A stretch of DNA of 64,000 nt. It comes from Staphylococcus nepalensis (GTDB taxonomy: Bacteria; Bacillota; Bacilli; Staphylococcales; Staphylococcaceae). The notes under the pieces were generated by a model, which had not been told where the DNA came from, ran no database searches, and saw nothing but the letters and a program-made list of their open reading frames with translations. Positions 1-8,226 of the stretch are shown piece after piece. How positions within the stretch are numbered: the stretch's first letter is position 1; each line of letters opens with the position of its first letter. The translations under genes were made by a program, and so were the position numbers. The stretch spans positions 310,001 to 374,000 of the forward strand of contig NZ_BMCF01000001.1 in assembly GCF_014635045.1 (NCBI RefSeq), written 5' to 3'.

Positions 1-1301
1 TCAAGTAATGACCATGTTAAAAACGTCTCTTTCACAGTTAAACCGAAATATTCTTTAAACATCCAGAAACCTGCGTCATTCACGTGAGATAAAATAACAC
101 TACCAGCGCCAATCGCTAATACGACCAATGCAACGTTAACATCAGATGCTTGTAGTAGTGGTAACACAATACCTGTTGATGAAATCGCAGCTACTGTAGA
201 TGAACCTAAGGCAATTCTTAAAACAGCTGCAACGACCCACGCTAAAAGAATTGGTGACATTTCAGTACCTTCAAACATTTTAGCTATTGTGTCACCAACT
301 CCGCCGTCGATAAGTACTTGTTTAAAAGTACCGCCACCACCAATAATTAGGATCATCATACCTATTGGATAGATGGCATTAGAAACTGAGTCCATTATTT
401 CTGAATTTTTTCTACCTTGTTTCACACCCATCGTAATAATAGCAAATAATACTGCAATTAACATTGCTGTGCCTGCTGTACCTATAAAGTAAATGAATGA
501 TTCAAATCCATTCGTTGCTTCTTCATTACCAGTTATTAACTGAACGATAGTGGCTAGTAACATTAAAATAACTGGTGATATTGCAGTTAATAAACTAATT
601 CCAAATCCTGGCATTTCAGATTCTGAAAATTCCTTTTGTGCGCCTAAAGCTGAAATGTCGCCTTCTCGGCTATAGGCAGAAGGTGTAATCTTTTGTGCTA
701 CTTTATTAAATAATGGTCCAGCCACAATTGTAACTGGAATCGCAATAATAATACCATAAAGTAATACATGTCCTAAGTTAGCTTGTAACTCTTTTGCAAT
801 AACCACTGGACCTGGATGTGGTGGTAAGAAACCATGTGTAACAGATAACGCCACAACCATTGGTAAGCCAAGTTTTAATTGTGAAACGTTAGCACGTTTA
901 GCTATCGTAAATACTAATGGAATTAATAATACGAGTCCAACTTCAAAGAAAAGCGCTATACCTACAATGAAAGCTGCAACAAGCATTGCCCATTGTACAT
1001 GTTTATGACCAAATTTTTTAATAAGTGTGTCAGCAATTCTTGTAGCGCCTCCGCCGTCAGCTAATAATTTACCTAATATAGCCCCTAAACCAAAAATCAA
1101 CGCAATATGACCTAATGTACTACCCATACCGTTTTCAATGGTTTCAATAATTTTATCTAAAGGCATACCAAGTAAAATTGCAGTGACAATAGATGTAATA
1201 ATAAGTGAAATAAATGTATTCAATTTTAAGAAAATAATAAGTGATAATAATACGACAATCCCTATAACCACAGTAATTAATGGCCAAATTGTTTCAAACA
1301 T
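1..1301 (-). CDS. gntP: Gluconate permease GntP (C-terminus cut by window edge)
   Basis: Gluconate:H+ symporter of the GntP family that imports gluconate for GntK. The frame is open from the ATG at 1301 to the window edge and gives 433 residues; the family is about 450 long, so only the last 15-20 residues should be missing. The N-terminus (MFETIWPLITVVIGIV...) and repeated hydrophobic segments fit the 12-14-helix family. An AGGGAG Shine-Dalgarno sits 7 bases before the start. It is the last gene of gntR-gntK-gntP, 189 bases after gntK; that gap holds a cre-like site and a hairpin, so gntP may be partly uncoupled from gntKR. Function is firm; the C-terminus is not visible. Confidence 0.9.
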   Translation of the reverse strand, partial: MFETIWPLITVVIGIVVLLSLIIFLKLNTFISLIITSIVTAILLGMPLDKIIETIENGMGSTLGHIALIFGLGAILGKLLADGGGATRIADTLIKKFGHKHVQWAMLVAAFIVGIALFFEVGLVLLIPLVFTIAKRANVSQLKLGLPMVVALSVTHGFLPPHPGPVVIAKELQANLGHVLLYGIIIAIPVTIVAGPLFNKVAQKITPSAYSREGDISALGAQKEFSESEMPGFGISLLTAISPVILMLLATIVQLITGNEEATNGFESFIYFIGTAGTAMLIAVLFAIITMGVKQGRKNSEIMDSVSNAIYPIGMMILIIGGGGTFKQVLIDGGVGDTIAKMFEGTEMSPILLAWVVAAVLRIALGSSTVAAISSTGIVLPLLQASDVNVALVVLAIGAGSVILSHVNDAGFWMFKEYFGLTVKETFLTWSLL

Positions 1302-1362
1302 AATCGTTCTCCCTTTCAACACTGAAAACATCATCGTAAAGATATCAAACCGACTCTCTTTT

Positions 1363-1376
1363 TGATAACGCTTACT
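1363..1376. promoter_or_regulatory. cre-like site upstream of gntP
   Basis: TGATAACGCTTACT matches the CcpA cre pattern TGNNARCGNWWWCA at all but one defined position (last base T instead of A). It lies about 60 bases before the gntP start, inside the gntK-gntP gap, and would give gntP its own catabolite control. Confidence 0.45.
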
Positions 1377-1420
1377 TTCGTGTTTAAAATTTTTATTTTT
1401 CTATTATGGTTAAAAGTACA

Positions 1421-1468
1421 GCTATAAATAGCTCTAGCCCAACTAGATGATTCAGTTCTATTTATAGC
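1421..1468 (-). terminator. Hairpin between gntK and gntP
   Basis: Perfect 11-bp stem (GCTATAAATAG, 1421-1431, with 1458-1468) and a 26-base loop just downstream of the gntK stop. The following U-tract on the minus strand is weak, so it is more likely a partial terminator or mRNA processing/stability element within the operon. Confidence 0.45.
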
Positions 1469-1490
1469 CTGTCTTTTATTTAATCTCTTT

Positions 1491-3047
1491 CTATTTTTGT
1501 TCCTTGTCTTTAGTTATATGTTCACGCTGAAACGTAGCGATTTCAGCATAACGGTCTTCTAAAGAGCGGCTTAAATTGATAAATATTGAAATCAGTTTCT
1601 GGTAAATTTTCACATTATCTTGATTAGGTTTATGATCATTTGTAGTTCCAACCATTTCTTCGATAATAGAAAAATCATCAATTTCACCAAGTGCTTTCAT
1701 ACCAAGCACGCAAGCGCCTAGACATGAACTTTCATAACTTTCAGGAACAATTAAATTAGTGTCAAAGATATCAGCCATCATTTGACGCCAAACTTCACTT
1801 TTCGCAAAACCGCCTGTTGCTTTTATTGTTGAAGGTGTTTCGTTCATCACTTCTATCAAAGCTAAATAAACGGTATAAAGGTTATAAAGCACACCTTCTA
1901 AAGCTGCTCTAATCATATGTTCTTTTTGGTGCGTTAAGGTTAAGCCAAAAAATGAACCTCTTGCGTCTGCATTCCATAACGGCGCACGTTCCCCTGCTAA
2001 ATATGGGTGGAATATTAATCCATCTGCACCCGGTTTAACTCGGTTCGCAATTTTAGTAAGTACATCATATGGATCGACACCTAAACGTTTTGCCGTTTCG
2101 ACCTCGCTTGCCAATAATTCATCTCGTAGCCAACGTAATACCACACCGCCGTTATTGACTGGACCACCAATTACATAATGATTTTCGGTTAATACATAAC
2201 AGAAAATTCTTCCCTTGTAATCTGTGCGTGGTTGATCTATCACAGTTCTAATTGCGCCTGAAGTACCGATTGTGACAGCAACTTCTCCTTTTTTAAAAGC
2301 GTTGACACCTAAATTAGAAAGTACACCATCGCTTGCACCAACAACAATTGGTGTATCTTCATCTATGCCCATCAATGTTGCATAACGACGTTTCATTCCC
2401 TTTAAAATATGTGTCGTTGGAACAACTTTAGGTAACTGTGATGCACTAATACCTAATAATCTTAAAGCCGCTTTATCCCAATCTAAATCTTCAAGATTAA
2501 ACATACCTGTTGATGAAGCCATTGATTGATCAATCACATACTCTTCAAATAATTGATAAAAAATATAAGTCTTGATATCAGCAAATATGGCTGTTTGGTT
2601 ATATATTTCTTGTTGTTCATGTTTCATCCAAAATATTTTAGATAACGGAGACATAGGATGAATCGGCGTACCTGTTCTTCTATATATTGCATCGCCATCG
2701 TGTTTTTCCTTAATTTCTTCTGCGTATTTAATCGCACGGTTATCAGCCCATGTTAAATTTTCAGTTAATCGTTCATTACTCGCGTTCATTGCAATCAAAC
2801 TATGCATTTGCGCACTAAATGAAATTAATTTCAAATCTTTTTTATCGATGTTCGCTTCTCTCATTACATATTTGATGGTCATTAACACGGCATCGAACAG
2901 TTCATCAGGATTTTCTTCTGAAACTTCTACGTTTGGTGTGTGTAAAGGATAACCGATATTATGTTTCATTATGAATTGTCCTTTTTCATCATAAAGGACA
3001 GCTTTAGTACTTGTAGTACCTATATCAACGCCAATCATATATTTCAT
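1491..3047 (-). CDS. gntK: Gluconokinase
   Basis: ATP-dependent gluconokinase of the FGGY carbohydrate-kinase family; makes 6-phosphogluconate, which enters the pentose-phosphate pathway. 518 residues, normal length. The N-terminal phosphate loop DIGTTSTK is at residues 6-13, the substrate-side SFSAQMHSL near 83, the ATPase GTSGA near 262, and GERAPLWNADARG in the C-terminal domain. The ATG at 3047 is chosen because AGGAGG lies 7-8 bases upstream; an in-frame start at 3068 would lie before that SD and add seven residues the family lacks. It sits 24 bases downstream of the gntR stop and is co-transcribed with it. Gluconate as substrate rests on the gntR/gntP neighbours. Confidence 0.95.
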   Translation of the reverse strand: MKYMIGVDIGTTSTKAVLYDEKGQFIMKHNIGYPLHTPNVEVSEENPDELFDAVLMTIKYVMREANIDKKDLKLISFSAQMHSLIAMNASNERLTENLTWADNRAIKYAEEIKEKHDGDAIYRRTGTPIHPMSPLSKIFWMKHEQQEIYNQTAIFADIKTYIFYQLFEEYVIDQSMASSTGMFNLEDLDWDKAALRLLGISASQLPKVVPTTHILKGMKRRYATLMGIDEDTPIVVGASDGVLSNLGVNAFKKGEVAVTIGTSGAIRTVIDQPRTDYKGRIFCYVLTENHYVIGGPVNNGGVVLRWLRDELLASEVETAKRLGVDPYDVLTKIANRVKPGADGLIFHPYLAGERAPLWNADARGSFFGLTLTHQKEHMIRAALEGVLYNLYTVYLALIEVMNETPSTIKATGGFAKSEVWRQMMADIFDTNLIVPESYESSCLGACVLGMKALGEIDDFSIIEEMVGTTNDHKPNQDNVKIYQKLISIFINLSRSLEDRYAEIATFQREHITKDKEQK

Positions 3048-3071
3048 GATTTTACCTCCTACTATCACTTC

Positions 3072-3752
3072 TTATTTTAACCAAAAACTATCAATATCTT
3101 CCCCAACGTCATCAAAGTTCAAATGAAATGCATTTCTAAGTTTTGTTGCATCTTTATCTGCAATCGCATCAATAAATACTTCGTGATTATGGTGGATTCG
3201 TTCAAAGTCTTCAGGTTTTTTATTCATACGTTCACGCATTGATAATAAAATAAGCGCTTCCATCACTGGCCTTAAGTTATTCCAAAACGTTTTCAAGTAT
3301 TGATGCTTTGAAGCTAATATGGTTACTTCATGAAATTTCATATCATGCACTGTAAATGCTTCTGCATCCTCAAATTTCACAGCAACTTTCATCATCTCGA
3401 GCTGTTTTCGCATCTCTTTAACAATTTGTTTGTGATTACTTGCTTTAATTTTATTAAATGCAAAAGATTCTAACATAATTCTTAGATCATATAGTTCTTT
3501 CTTTTCATTATCATTAAATGGCAAGACATCTGCGCCCATACGCTCTAAATTAATTAATTGATCTTGTTTAAGTAGCTTAAACGCGTCTCTAACTGGAGAA
3601 CGACTGACATTAAATTCTTTAGCGATTTGGTTTTCAGTCAGCAGTGTATCTGGCGTAATTGTCCCATCAACAATCCTCAAACGTATTTCTGAAGCAATCA
3701 TTTCACCTTTAGATACACCTTCAAGCCATTGTTCTGGATATAAATATTTCAC
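3072..3752 (-). CDS. gntR: GntR-family repressor of the gluconate operon
   Basis: FadR-subfamily GntR transcription factor, 226 residues. A winged helix-turn-helix occupies about residues 12-75 (TENQIAKEFNVSRSPVRDAF is the recognition region), followed by an all-helical FCD ligand domain (about 80-215) with family-typical histidines for a metal-bound ligand. In Bacillus GntR is released from DNA by gluconate. The start is GTG at 3752: GAGGTG lies 8 bases upstream. It is the first gene of gntRKP, and the palindrome over its promoter matches the GntR operator, so autoregulation is expected. Confidence 0.93.
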   Translation of the reverse strand: MKYLYPEQWLEGVSKGEMIASEIRLRIVDGTITPDTLLTENQIAKEFNVSRSPVRDAFKLLKQDQLINLERMGADVLPFNDNEKKELYDLRIMLESFAFNKIKASNHKQIVKEMRKQLEMMKVAVKFEDAEAFTVHDMKFHEVTILASKHQYLKTFWNNLRPVMEALILLSMRERMNKKPEDFERIHHNHEVFIDAIADKDATKLRNAFHLNFDDVGEDIDSFWLK

Positions 3753-3778
3753 CGCGCCGTCACCTCATTATCAATTCG

Positions 3779-3800
3779 ATATACTTGTATACAAGTATAT
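3779..3800. promoter_or_regulatory. GntR operator (22-bp perfect palindrome)
   Basis: The core ATACTTGTATACAAGTAT (3781-3798) is a perfect palindrome extended by two pairs on each side. From memory it is identical to the Bacillus subtilis GntR operator core. It covers the -10 hexamer of the gntR promoter, so binding would block RNA polymerase. Confidence 0.88.
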
Positions 3801-3814
3801 TAATATACAAGCAA
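3786..3814 (-). promoter_or_regulatory. Sigma-A promoter of gntRKP
   Basis: On the minus strand TTGCTT (3814-3809), a 17-base spacer, then TATACA (3791-3786) in the middle of the GntR palindrome. Spacing is ideal and the site lies about 35 bases before the gntR start. Confidence 0.7.
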
Positions 3815-3820
3815 CAAAAA

Positions 3821-3834
3821 TGCAAACGCTTGCA
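3821..3834. promoter_or_regulatory. cre site upstream of gntRKP
   Basis: TGCAAACGCTTGCA, a near-perfect 14-bp palindrome fitting TGNAANCGNWNNCA at all defined positions. It lies just upstream of the gntR -35 hexamer, as expected for glucose repression through CcpA. Confidence 0.75.
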
Positions 3835-3860
3835 CTTTAAAATTCACGTCTTTATTTCAC

Positions 3861-3906
3861 AAAAAAAGCGGCATGCCTAATTTGAATAGACATACCACTT
3901 TTTTTA
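3861..3906 (-). terminator. Rho-independent terminator downstream of relP
   Basis: Stem of about 16 pairs with G-U pairs (3861-3876 with 3890-3905) flanked by A- and T-runs. It is in the relP direction, but 160 bases past the relP stop; nothing coding is visible between. Confidence 0.6.
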
Positions 3907-4065
3907 ATATTAATTATTTGATTGAGCTCAATGTGTACCATTACACGCCCATTAATGTATTTGATTACAGTAACAGGATGACCTATTACCTTAATCGTAC
4001 AAAATAACTTAAGTTAACGAATACAAGTTTGGGTTAAAAAATCTTGCCTTAGTTCAGACAGTAAC

Positions 4066-4761
4066 TTAATTGTCAAAAACTTCAGTATGGATATTTTGCA
4101 TTTTACTTTCAACCGTCGTTATTTCATTTGCACATTGTTTTAGAACTTCTCTATAATCTTCAGTATTTTTTTGATTTTTATAACGAATCTTGTGCTCTAA
4201 ACTCGCCCACATATCCATACCAATTGTTCTAATTTGAATTTCTACTGGCACCTTTTCTACAGAGTGAGCTAGAAATACTGGTATTGAGACTACAATATGC
4301 AAACTTCTGTAACCGTTACCTTTCGGCGTTTTTATATAATCTTTACGCTTTATAAGTTGCACATCCGCTTGTTTTAACAATAGTTCTTCGATTACATAAA
4401 TATCATCCATATAATTGCAAACAACTCTAATACCCGCAATGTCTAAAATATACTCTTTAGCTGATTCAGTATTAATTGGATAACCTTTTCGGTCTAATTT
4501 TTTAATCAAACTTCTCATTTCTTTGACTCGGCGTTCCATATGATGAATTGGATTATGCTTATACATTTGTTTGAAATGATCATCTAAGATATCAAGTTTA
4601 GTACTGATTTCTTTAAGTGCAGAAGAGTACAATTGTTCTAAAGATACAAAATCGATAACCATTTCAAATGCTTCTTCGTAGTTGTTTATATAGGCCAAAC
4701 TCTCTTTAAATTCTGCTTTTAAATCATCCATATTTAGAGTAGGCTTGCGTTCAATGTACAT
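4066..4761 (-). CDS. relP: Small alarmone synthetase RelP, (p)ppGpp synthesis
   Basis: Single-domain RelA/SpoT-like GTP/GDP pyrophosphokinase making (p)ppGpp under envelope stress; it has no hydrolase, TGS or ACT domain. 231 residues, matching staphylococcal RelP. The synthetase core shows [10 protein letters not shown], the GYRSLH motif and [22 protein letters not shown]. The ATG at 4761 is chosen because GGAGGT lies 7 bases upstream; a start at 4785 would be upstream of that SD. RelP rather than RelQ is supported by length, by absence of an NAD kinase neighbour, and by proximity to gntRKP, the arrangement I recall in S. aureus. A TATAAT (4795-4800) lies upstream, with a poor -35. Confidence 0.88.
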   Translation of the reverse strand: MYIERKPTLNMDDLKAEFKESLAYINNYEEAFEMVIDFVSLEQLYSSALKEISTKLDILDDHFKQMYKHNPIHHMERRVKEMRSLIKKLDRKGYPINTESAKEYILDIAGIRVVCNYMDDIYVIEELLLKQADVQLIKRKDYIKTPKGNGYRSLHIVVSIPVFLAHSVEKVPVEIQIRTIGMDMWASLEHKIRYKNQKNTEDYREVLKQCANEITTVESKMQNIHTEVFDN

Positions 4762-4994
4762 AAATCGTACCTCCATAACTCTCACTTTATAAATATTATA
4801 GCTGAATTAAAATACATTTAAAATAAAATAGTATATAAATCAGCCATAATATTAGACTATTGAGACTAAGATATAAAGGAATTATTATCTTAGGGGGCAT
4901 ATCATATTAACAGTAGACAACTGTAAATACACGTGTATGCGAACGAACACTTTAAGTGACTTTCAAACGCCCACGCTCATAGTCATTTTTGATA

Positions 4995-5408
4995 TTACTC
5001 ATCCTTTTTGTGTTCAATGATTTCAGTTTTTCTATTATCTGCGATATTGCGTGCGCGTTTCATAGCATCTTCTTTTTTATCAAAACTATCAGAAGCTTGT
5101 TTCGCATCTTCTGATTTTATTTTCCAAGCATCGTCTTCATAATACACATGTACGTCCTTATTATTTAATTTTGGATTGCTTGATTCATCTTTTTCATGTA
5201 CTGTAATTTTTTTATTTTTCAACTCTTCTAATTCTTTTTTAGAAGCCATTTGATACCAATTTTCTGCTTGTTTGGTCGCAATTGGTATCGTATTTTCTTC
5301 TTTATAGCCATCCTTTAACATCGCATTACCAATATCTATAGCTTTCTTCCGTTCTAAGGGCTCCATGTTTTTCCAACTTTGTGGGTAATCTTCCATAGTC
5401 CAAGGCAT
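4995..5408 (-). CDS. DUF2188-containing small cytosolic protein
   Basis: 137 residues, highly charged, no signal peptide or membrane segment. The C-terminal half (about 68-132, VHVYYEDDAWKIKSEDAKQA...FDKKEDAMKRARNIA) reads as DUF2188, small proteins in which an alpha/beta unit follows a W-x-V/I-K strand. The N-terminal 60 residues (PWTMEDYPQSWKNM...AIDIGNAMLKDGY...) loosely resemble ChaB-type sequences; that is only a visual impression. AGGAGG lies 10 bases before the ATG. It stands alone, divergent from the membrane-protein pair. Such proteins are often general-stress genes, but I found no clear sigma-B promoter. Function unknown. Confidence 0.75.
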   Translation of the reverse strand: MPWTMEDYPQSWKNMEPLERKKAIDIGNAMLKDGYKEENTIPIATKQAENWYQMASKKELEELKNKKITVHEKDESSNPKLNNKDVHVYYEDDAWKIKSEDAKQASDSFDKKEDAMKRARNIADNRKTEIIEHKKDE

Positions 5409-5582
5409 AAATTAAAAACCTCCTGATTATATTTATTAGTTTTCTTTTACCACCTTTTGTTTAAACTAATCAAGCCTATGCTATTTAAATTTAATGAATT
5501 GTAAAATCAATATGATTTATCTTTGATTTATCGGGAATTAATTATAGGAAGTGTAATAGTTAAAAAAGGAGGTCAAACTAAC

Positions 5583-6758
5583 ATGAAGGTCACAATCGGG
5601 TTAATACCATCTCCTGACATGCCACATAAACTCATCAACAAAATATATTCTGAACTCCCAAAGGATTTTAAAAATCACGTTGATTCAGAGGTTGAGTGGC
5701 AGTTTGATATGCATATAGCATCCATGATTGGTACTGCTGAACATATGGATAAAGCCTTAGATATCGCTGCTAATATTAAAAAGCAAAAAAATTGGGATTA
5801 TACTATTTGTATCACTGATTTACCTAATTTTTCTAAAAACAAAAGTGCGTTATGTGACGTGGATTTTGATAATAAAACAGCTTTATTATCACTACCAGCA
5901 TTAGGTGCTTTTAAATTAAAAAATAAATTACGAGAATGTTTAATTTTTATAATTGAGTACTTGCATACTCCAGATAAAAATCAACTTGATTTAAATTCCA
6001 AATATTTTAAGCTAACTCAGTTTAATGAAGTCATTCCTAATGAGAAGAAATCAGATCATAAATCACGCGTTATTGCTAAATCAACTATACTAGGTTGGTT
6101 TCATTTAATTTGTGGCATGACTTATGCCAATGAACCATGGTCTGCCATTTTTGATTTTAAAAAAATTATTTCTGTTTCTTTTGCTACAGGTACTTATATA
6201 GCCATTTTTTCTACACCATGGGATATCAGCTTAGATTATAGTTATTGGCGCTTTATTTTATTGATGTTTCTTTCTATTTTTGGAATGGTTGGTTGGTTGA
6301 TATACTCGTACAAATTATGGGAACGACCAAGTCCGAACACGCAAAAACTTTATCGCTTTATATATAATATAACGACTTTTGCGACGCTTTCGACCATTAC
6401 ATTTTTCAACTTTATAGCGCTCTATATTCTATTAACTGTAAGTACATTGTTATTTGTACCACCAGAATTGTTTTCAAACTGGACGTCATTAAATAGCAAA
6501 GAACCTACTGTACTCAATTATATTAACTTAATCTGGTTTATAACTTCTCTAGGTATATTGGCAGGTGCTATGGGATCCACTGTTGAAAATGCTGAAAAAA
6601 TTAAAAGAGTAACTTATTCCTTCAGACAATATTATAGAGCTAAGTCATTAGAACAAGAAGATGAAAATAACTCTAGTGATTATGCTCAAGATGATTATTA
6701 TGAAGGCAAGAAACAATCACACCACGAGGAGGGATTAAATGAGCACGACAGTCGCTAA
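5583..6758 (+). CDS. Membrane protein of unknown function, first of a paralogous pair
   Basis: 391 residues. About 180 N-terminal residues are soluble and alpha/beta-like, with the pattern YTICITDLP near residue 78 and LLSLPALG near 103. A linker follows, then the motif GMTYANEPW (about 177) and five likely membrane helices (roughly 200-220, 225-250, 265-310 as two, 318-340), ending in an acidic/polar tail. The ATG at 5583 follows GGAGGT by 9 bases; earlier in-frame starts lack an SD. The next gene is a paralog starting within this one (20-base overlap), so the two are translationally coupled and probably partners. No enzyme motif recognised. Confidence 0.85.
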   Translation: MKVTIGLIPSPDMPHKLINKIYSELPKDFKNHVDSEVEWQFDMHIASMIGTAEHMDKALDIAANIKKQKNWDYTICITDLPNFSKNKSALCDVDFDNKTALLSLPALGAFKLKNKLRECLIFIIEYLHTPDKNQLDLNSKYFKLTQFNEVIPNEKKSDHKSRVIAKSTILGWFHLICGMTYANEPWSAIFDFKKIISVSFATGTYIAIFSTPWDISLDYSYWRFILLMFLSIFGMVGWLIYSYKLWERPSPNTQKLYRFIYNITTFATLSTITFFNFIALYILLTVSTLLFVPPELFSNWTSLNSKEPTVLNYINLIWFITSLGILAGAMGSTVENAEKIKRVTYSFRQYYRAKSLEQEDENNSSDYAQDDYYEGKKQSHHEEGLNEHDSR

Positions 6759-7950
6759 AATAGGTATTGTTGCCGCGCCAGGTATCTCTGAAAAAATTGC
6801 ACGTAATCTTGAAATAGATTTACCGAATATACTCAGCAACCAATACGACAATTCAATTGAGTGGAAAGTTGAAACAGTCATCGACCCTTTAACAGGCTCT
6901 GCTGAAACGGTTCATGATATTTTTACTAAAATCACTGACTACCAAGATAACAATAATTGGAAATATACGATTGGGCTCACTGATTTACCTGTCATTGAAC
7001 AACAAAAGGTGGTTGCTATTGATATTAATAGACAAAATGGCGCTAGTTTAATTTCTTTACCTGCTTATGGATGGCGTCCTATCAAAAAACGTATTCAAAA
7101 TTCTATTTTAGCTATGCTTCAAGCCATCGATGAATTTAAAAATCCAGAAAAAAATAGTGAACATCATCGGGGCATGCAGCTTATGAATGCTCAATTTCCT
7201 TTATCGAATTTACAAGCGCGTACTGTTTATTTTAAAGATACTACTTCTCAACATACACAGTATTATGTCTCTTCTCGAGCCAAAGGTATGTTTCGTTTAG
7301 TTAGTGGCATGACATTTGCTAACAACCCATTCAATATGCTGAAAAGCCTAAGTAGCGTTGTCGCAATTGCATTTACCACAGGCGCATTCGGTATTATTTT
7401 CACTACTATGTGGAACTTAAGTTTTGCGTATGCTGGATGGCGGCTGCTATTGATGATGCTTGCCGCTATATTCGGAATGATGATTTGGATGATTGTCGCT
7501 CATGGCTTATGGGAATCTAAAAAAGAAAGTAATAATAAAAGGATCACAACGTTATACAATTTAACTACGACTATGACTTTAACTGTTTCTGTAATGATTT
7601 ATTATACTATTCTATTCATACTATTTTTAATCGCTGCGTTAATCGTGCTCCCATCGGGTTATTTAGGACAAACGTTACAATTAAAAACATCTGCAAATTT
7701 AACAATATATATAAAGCTTGCTTGGTTTGCGGCATCTATTTCAACCGTAGCTGGTGCAATTGGTGTAGGATTAAATAACGAAGCACTCATACTTGAAAGT
7801 ACTTATGGTTATAGACAAAAGCAACGTTACAAACAGTTACATGAAGAACAACAACAATCAAAAGAGCAACAAAAACAAACACAAAAAGATATTCAAGAGA
7901 AAAAACAAGAAGAAGAACAAAAAGCGAGAGAACAAAGTGATTCTAATTAA
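6739..7950 (+). CDS. Membrane protein of unknown function, second of a paralogous pair
   Basis: 403 residues, same architecture as its upstream neighbour: soluble N-domain (YTIGLTDLP near 82, LISLPAYG near 108), GMTFANNPF near 192, then five hydrophobic segments. The two align throughout at clear but moderate identity, so the duplication is old. The C-terminal 40 residues are a Gln/Glu/Lys-rich, probably coiled-coil tail absent from the first protein. GGAGGG precedes the ATG by 5 bases and the start lies inside the end of the first gene. A strong bidirectional terminator closes the two-gene operon. Function unknown; it could be a heteromeric transporter or sensor, but nothing in the sequence decides this. 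Confidence 0.85.
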   Translation: MSTTVAKIGIVAAPGISEKIARNLEIDLPNILSNQYDNSIEWKVETVIDPLTGSAETVHDIFTKITDYQDNNNWKYTIGLTDLPVIEQQKVVAIDINRQNGASLISLPAYGWRPIKKRIQNSILAMLQAIDEFKNPEKNSEHHRGMQLMNAQFPLSNLQARTVYFKDTTSQHTQYYVSSRAKGMFRLVSGMTFANNPFNMLKSLSSVVAIAFTTGAFGIIFTTMWNLSFAYAGWRLLLMMLAAIFGMMIWMIVAHGLWESKKESNNKRITTLYNLTTTMTLTVSVMIYYTILFILFLIAALIVLPSGYLGQTLQLKTSANLTIYIKLAWFAASISTVAGAIGVGLNNEALILESTYGYRQKQRYKQLHEEQQQSKEQQKQTQKDIQEKKQEEEQKAREQSDSN

Positions 7951-8115
7951 ATTTCAGACTACAGTGAGGCTCACCTCGTTTTATTTCAATGCTTATCCTA
8001 TATAAATCAACCGAGTTAGCCCGAGTGATATGATTGTTTTAAATTTATTTAATTGCTTTTATCATATGAATCTATATTATGTCTTTCACTATAGCGTTGT
8101 CGTTATTTAAACACA

Positions 8116-8150
8116 AAAAGTCACCTCCATGACATATGGAGGTGACTTTT
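8116..8150. terminator. Bidirectional terminator
   Basis: Perfect 15-bp stem (AAAAGTCACCTCCAT with its complement) and a 5-base loop, between the convergent membrane-pair operon and the FUSC gene; it has A-run and T-run on both sides. Confidence 0.9.
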
Positions 8151-8226
8151 ATTTGCATCATAAATATTTGTACCCTGAAATATGATATTGGTTATAAATA
8201 ATTATAGACTAACGTTTTATATCCTA

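Noticed and set aside
1138..1365. 75-codon plus-strand frame
   Set aside because: Lies antisense to the start of gntP, has no SD and no recognisable protein; gntP explains the sequence.
5409..5582. Sigma-B promoter for the DUF2188 gene or the membrane pair
   Set aside because: A GTTTAA is present, but no GGGTAT-like -10 at 12-15 bases on either strand.
7793..8005. 70-codon plus-strand frame with Lys/Asn-rich product
   Set aside because: Shifted reading of the Gln/Lys-rich tail of the second membrane protein; no SD.
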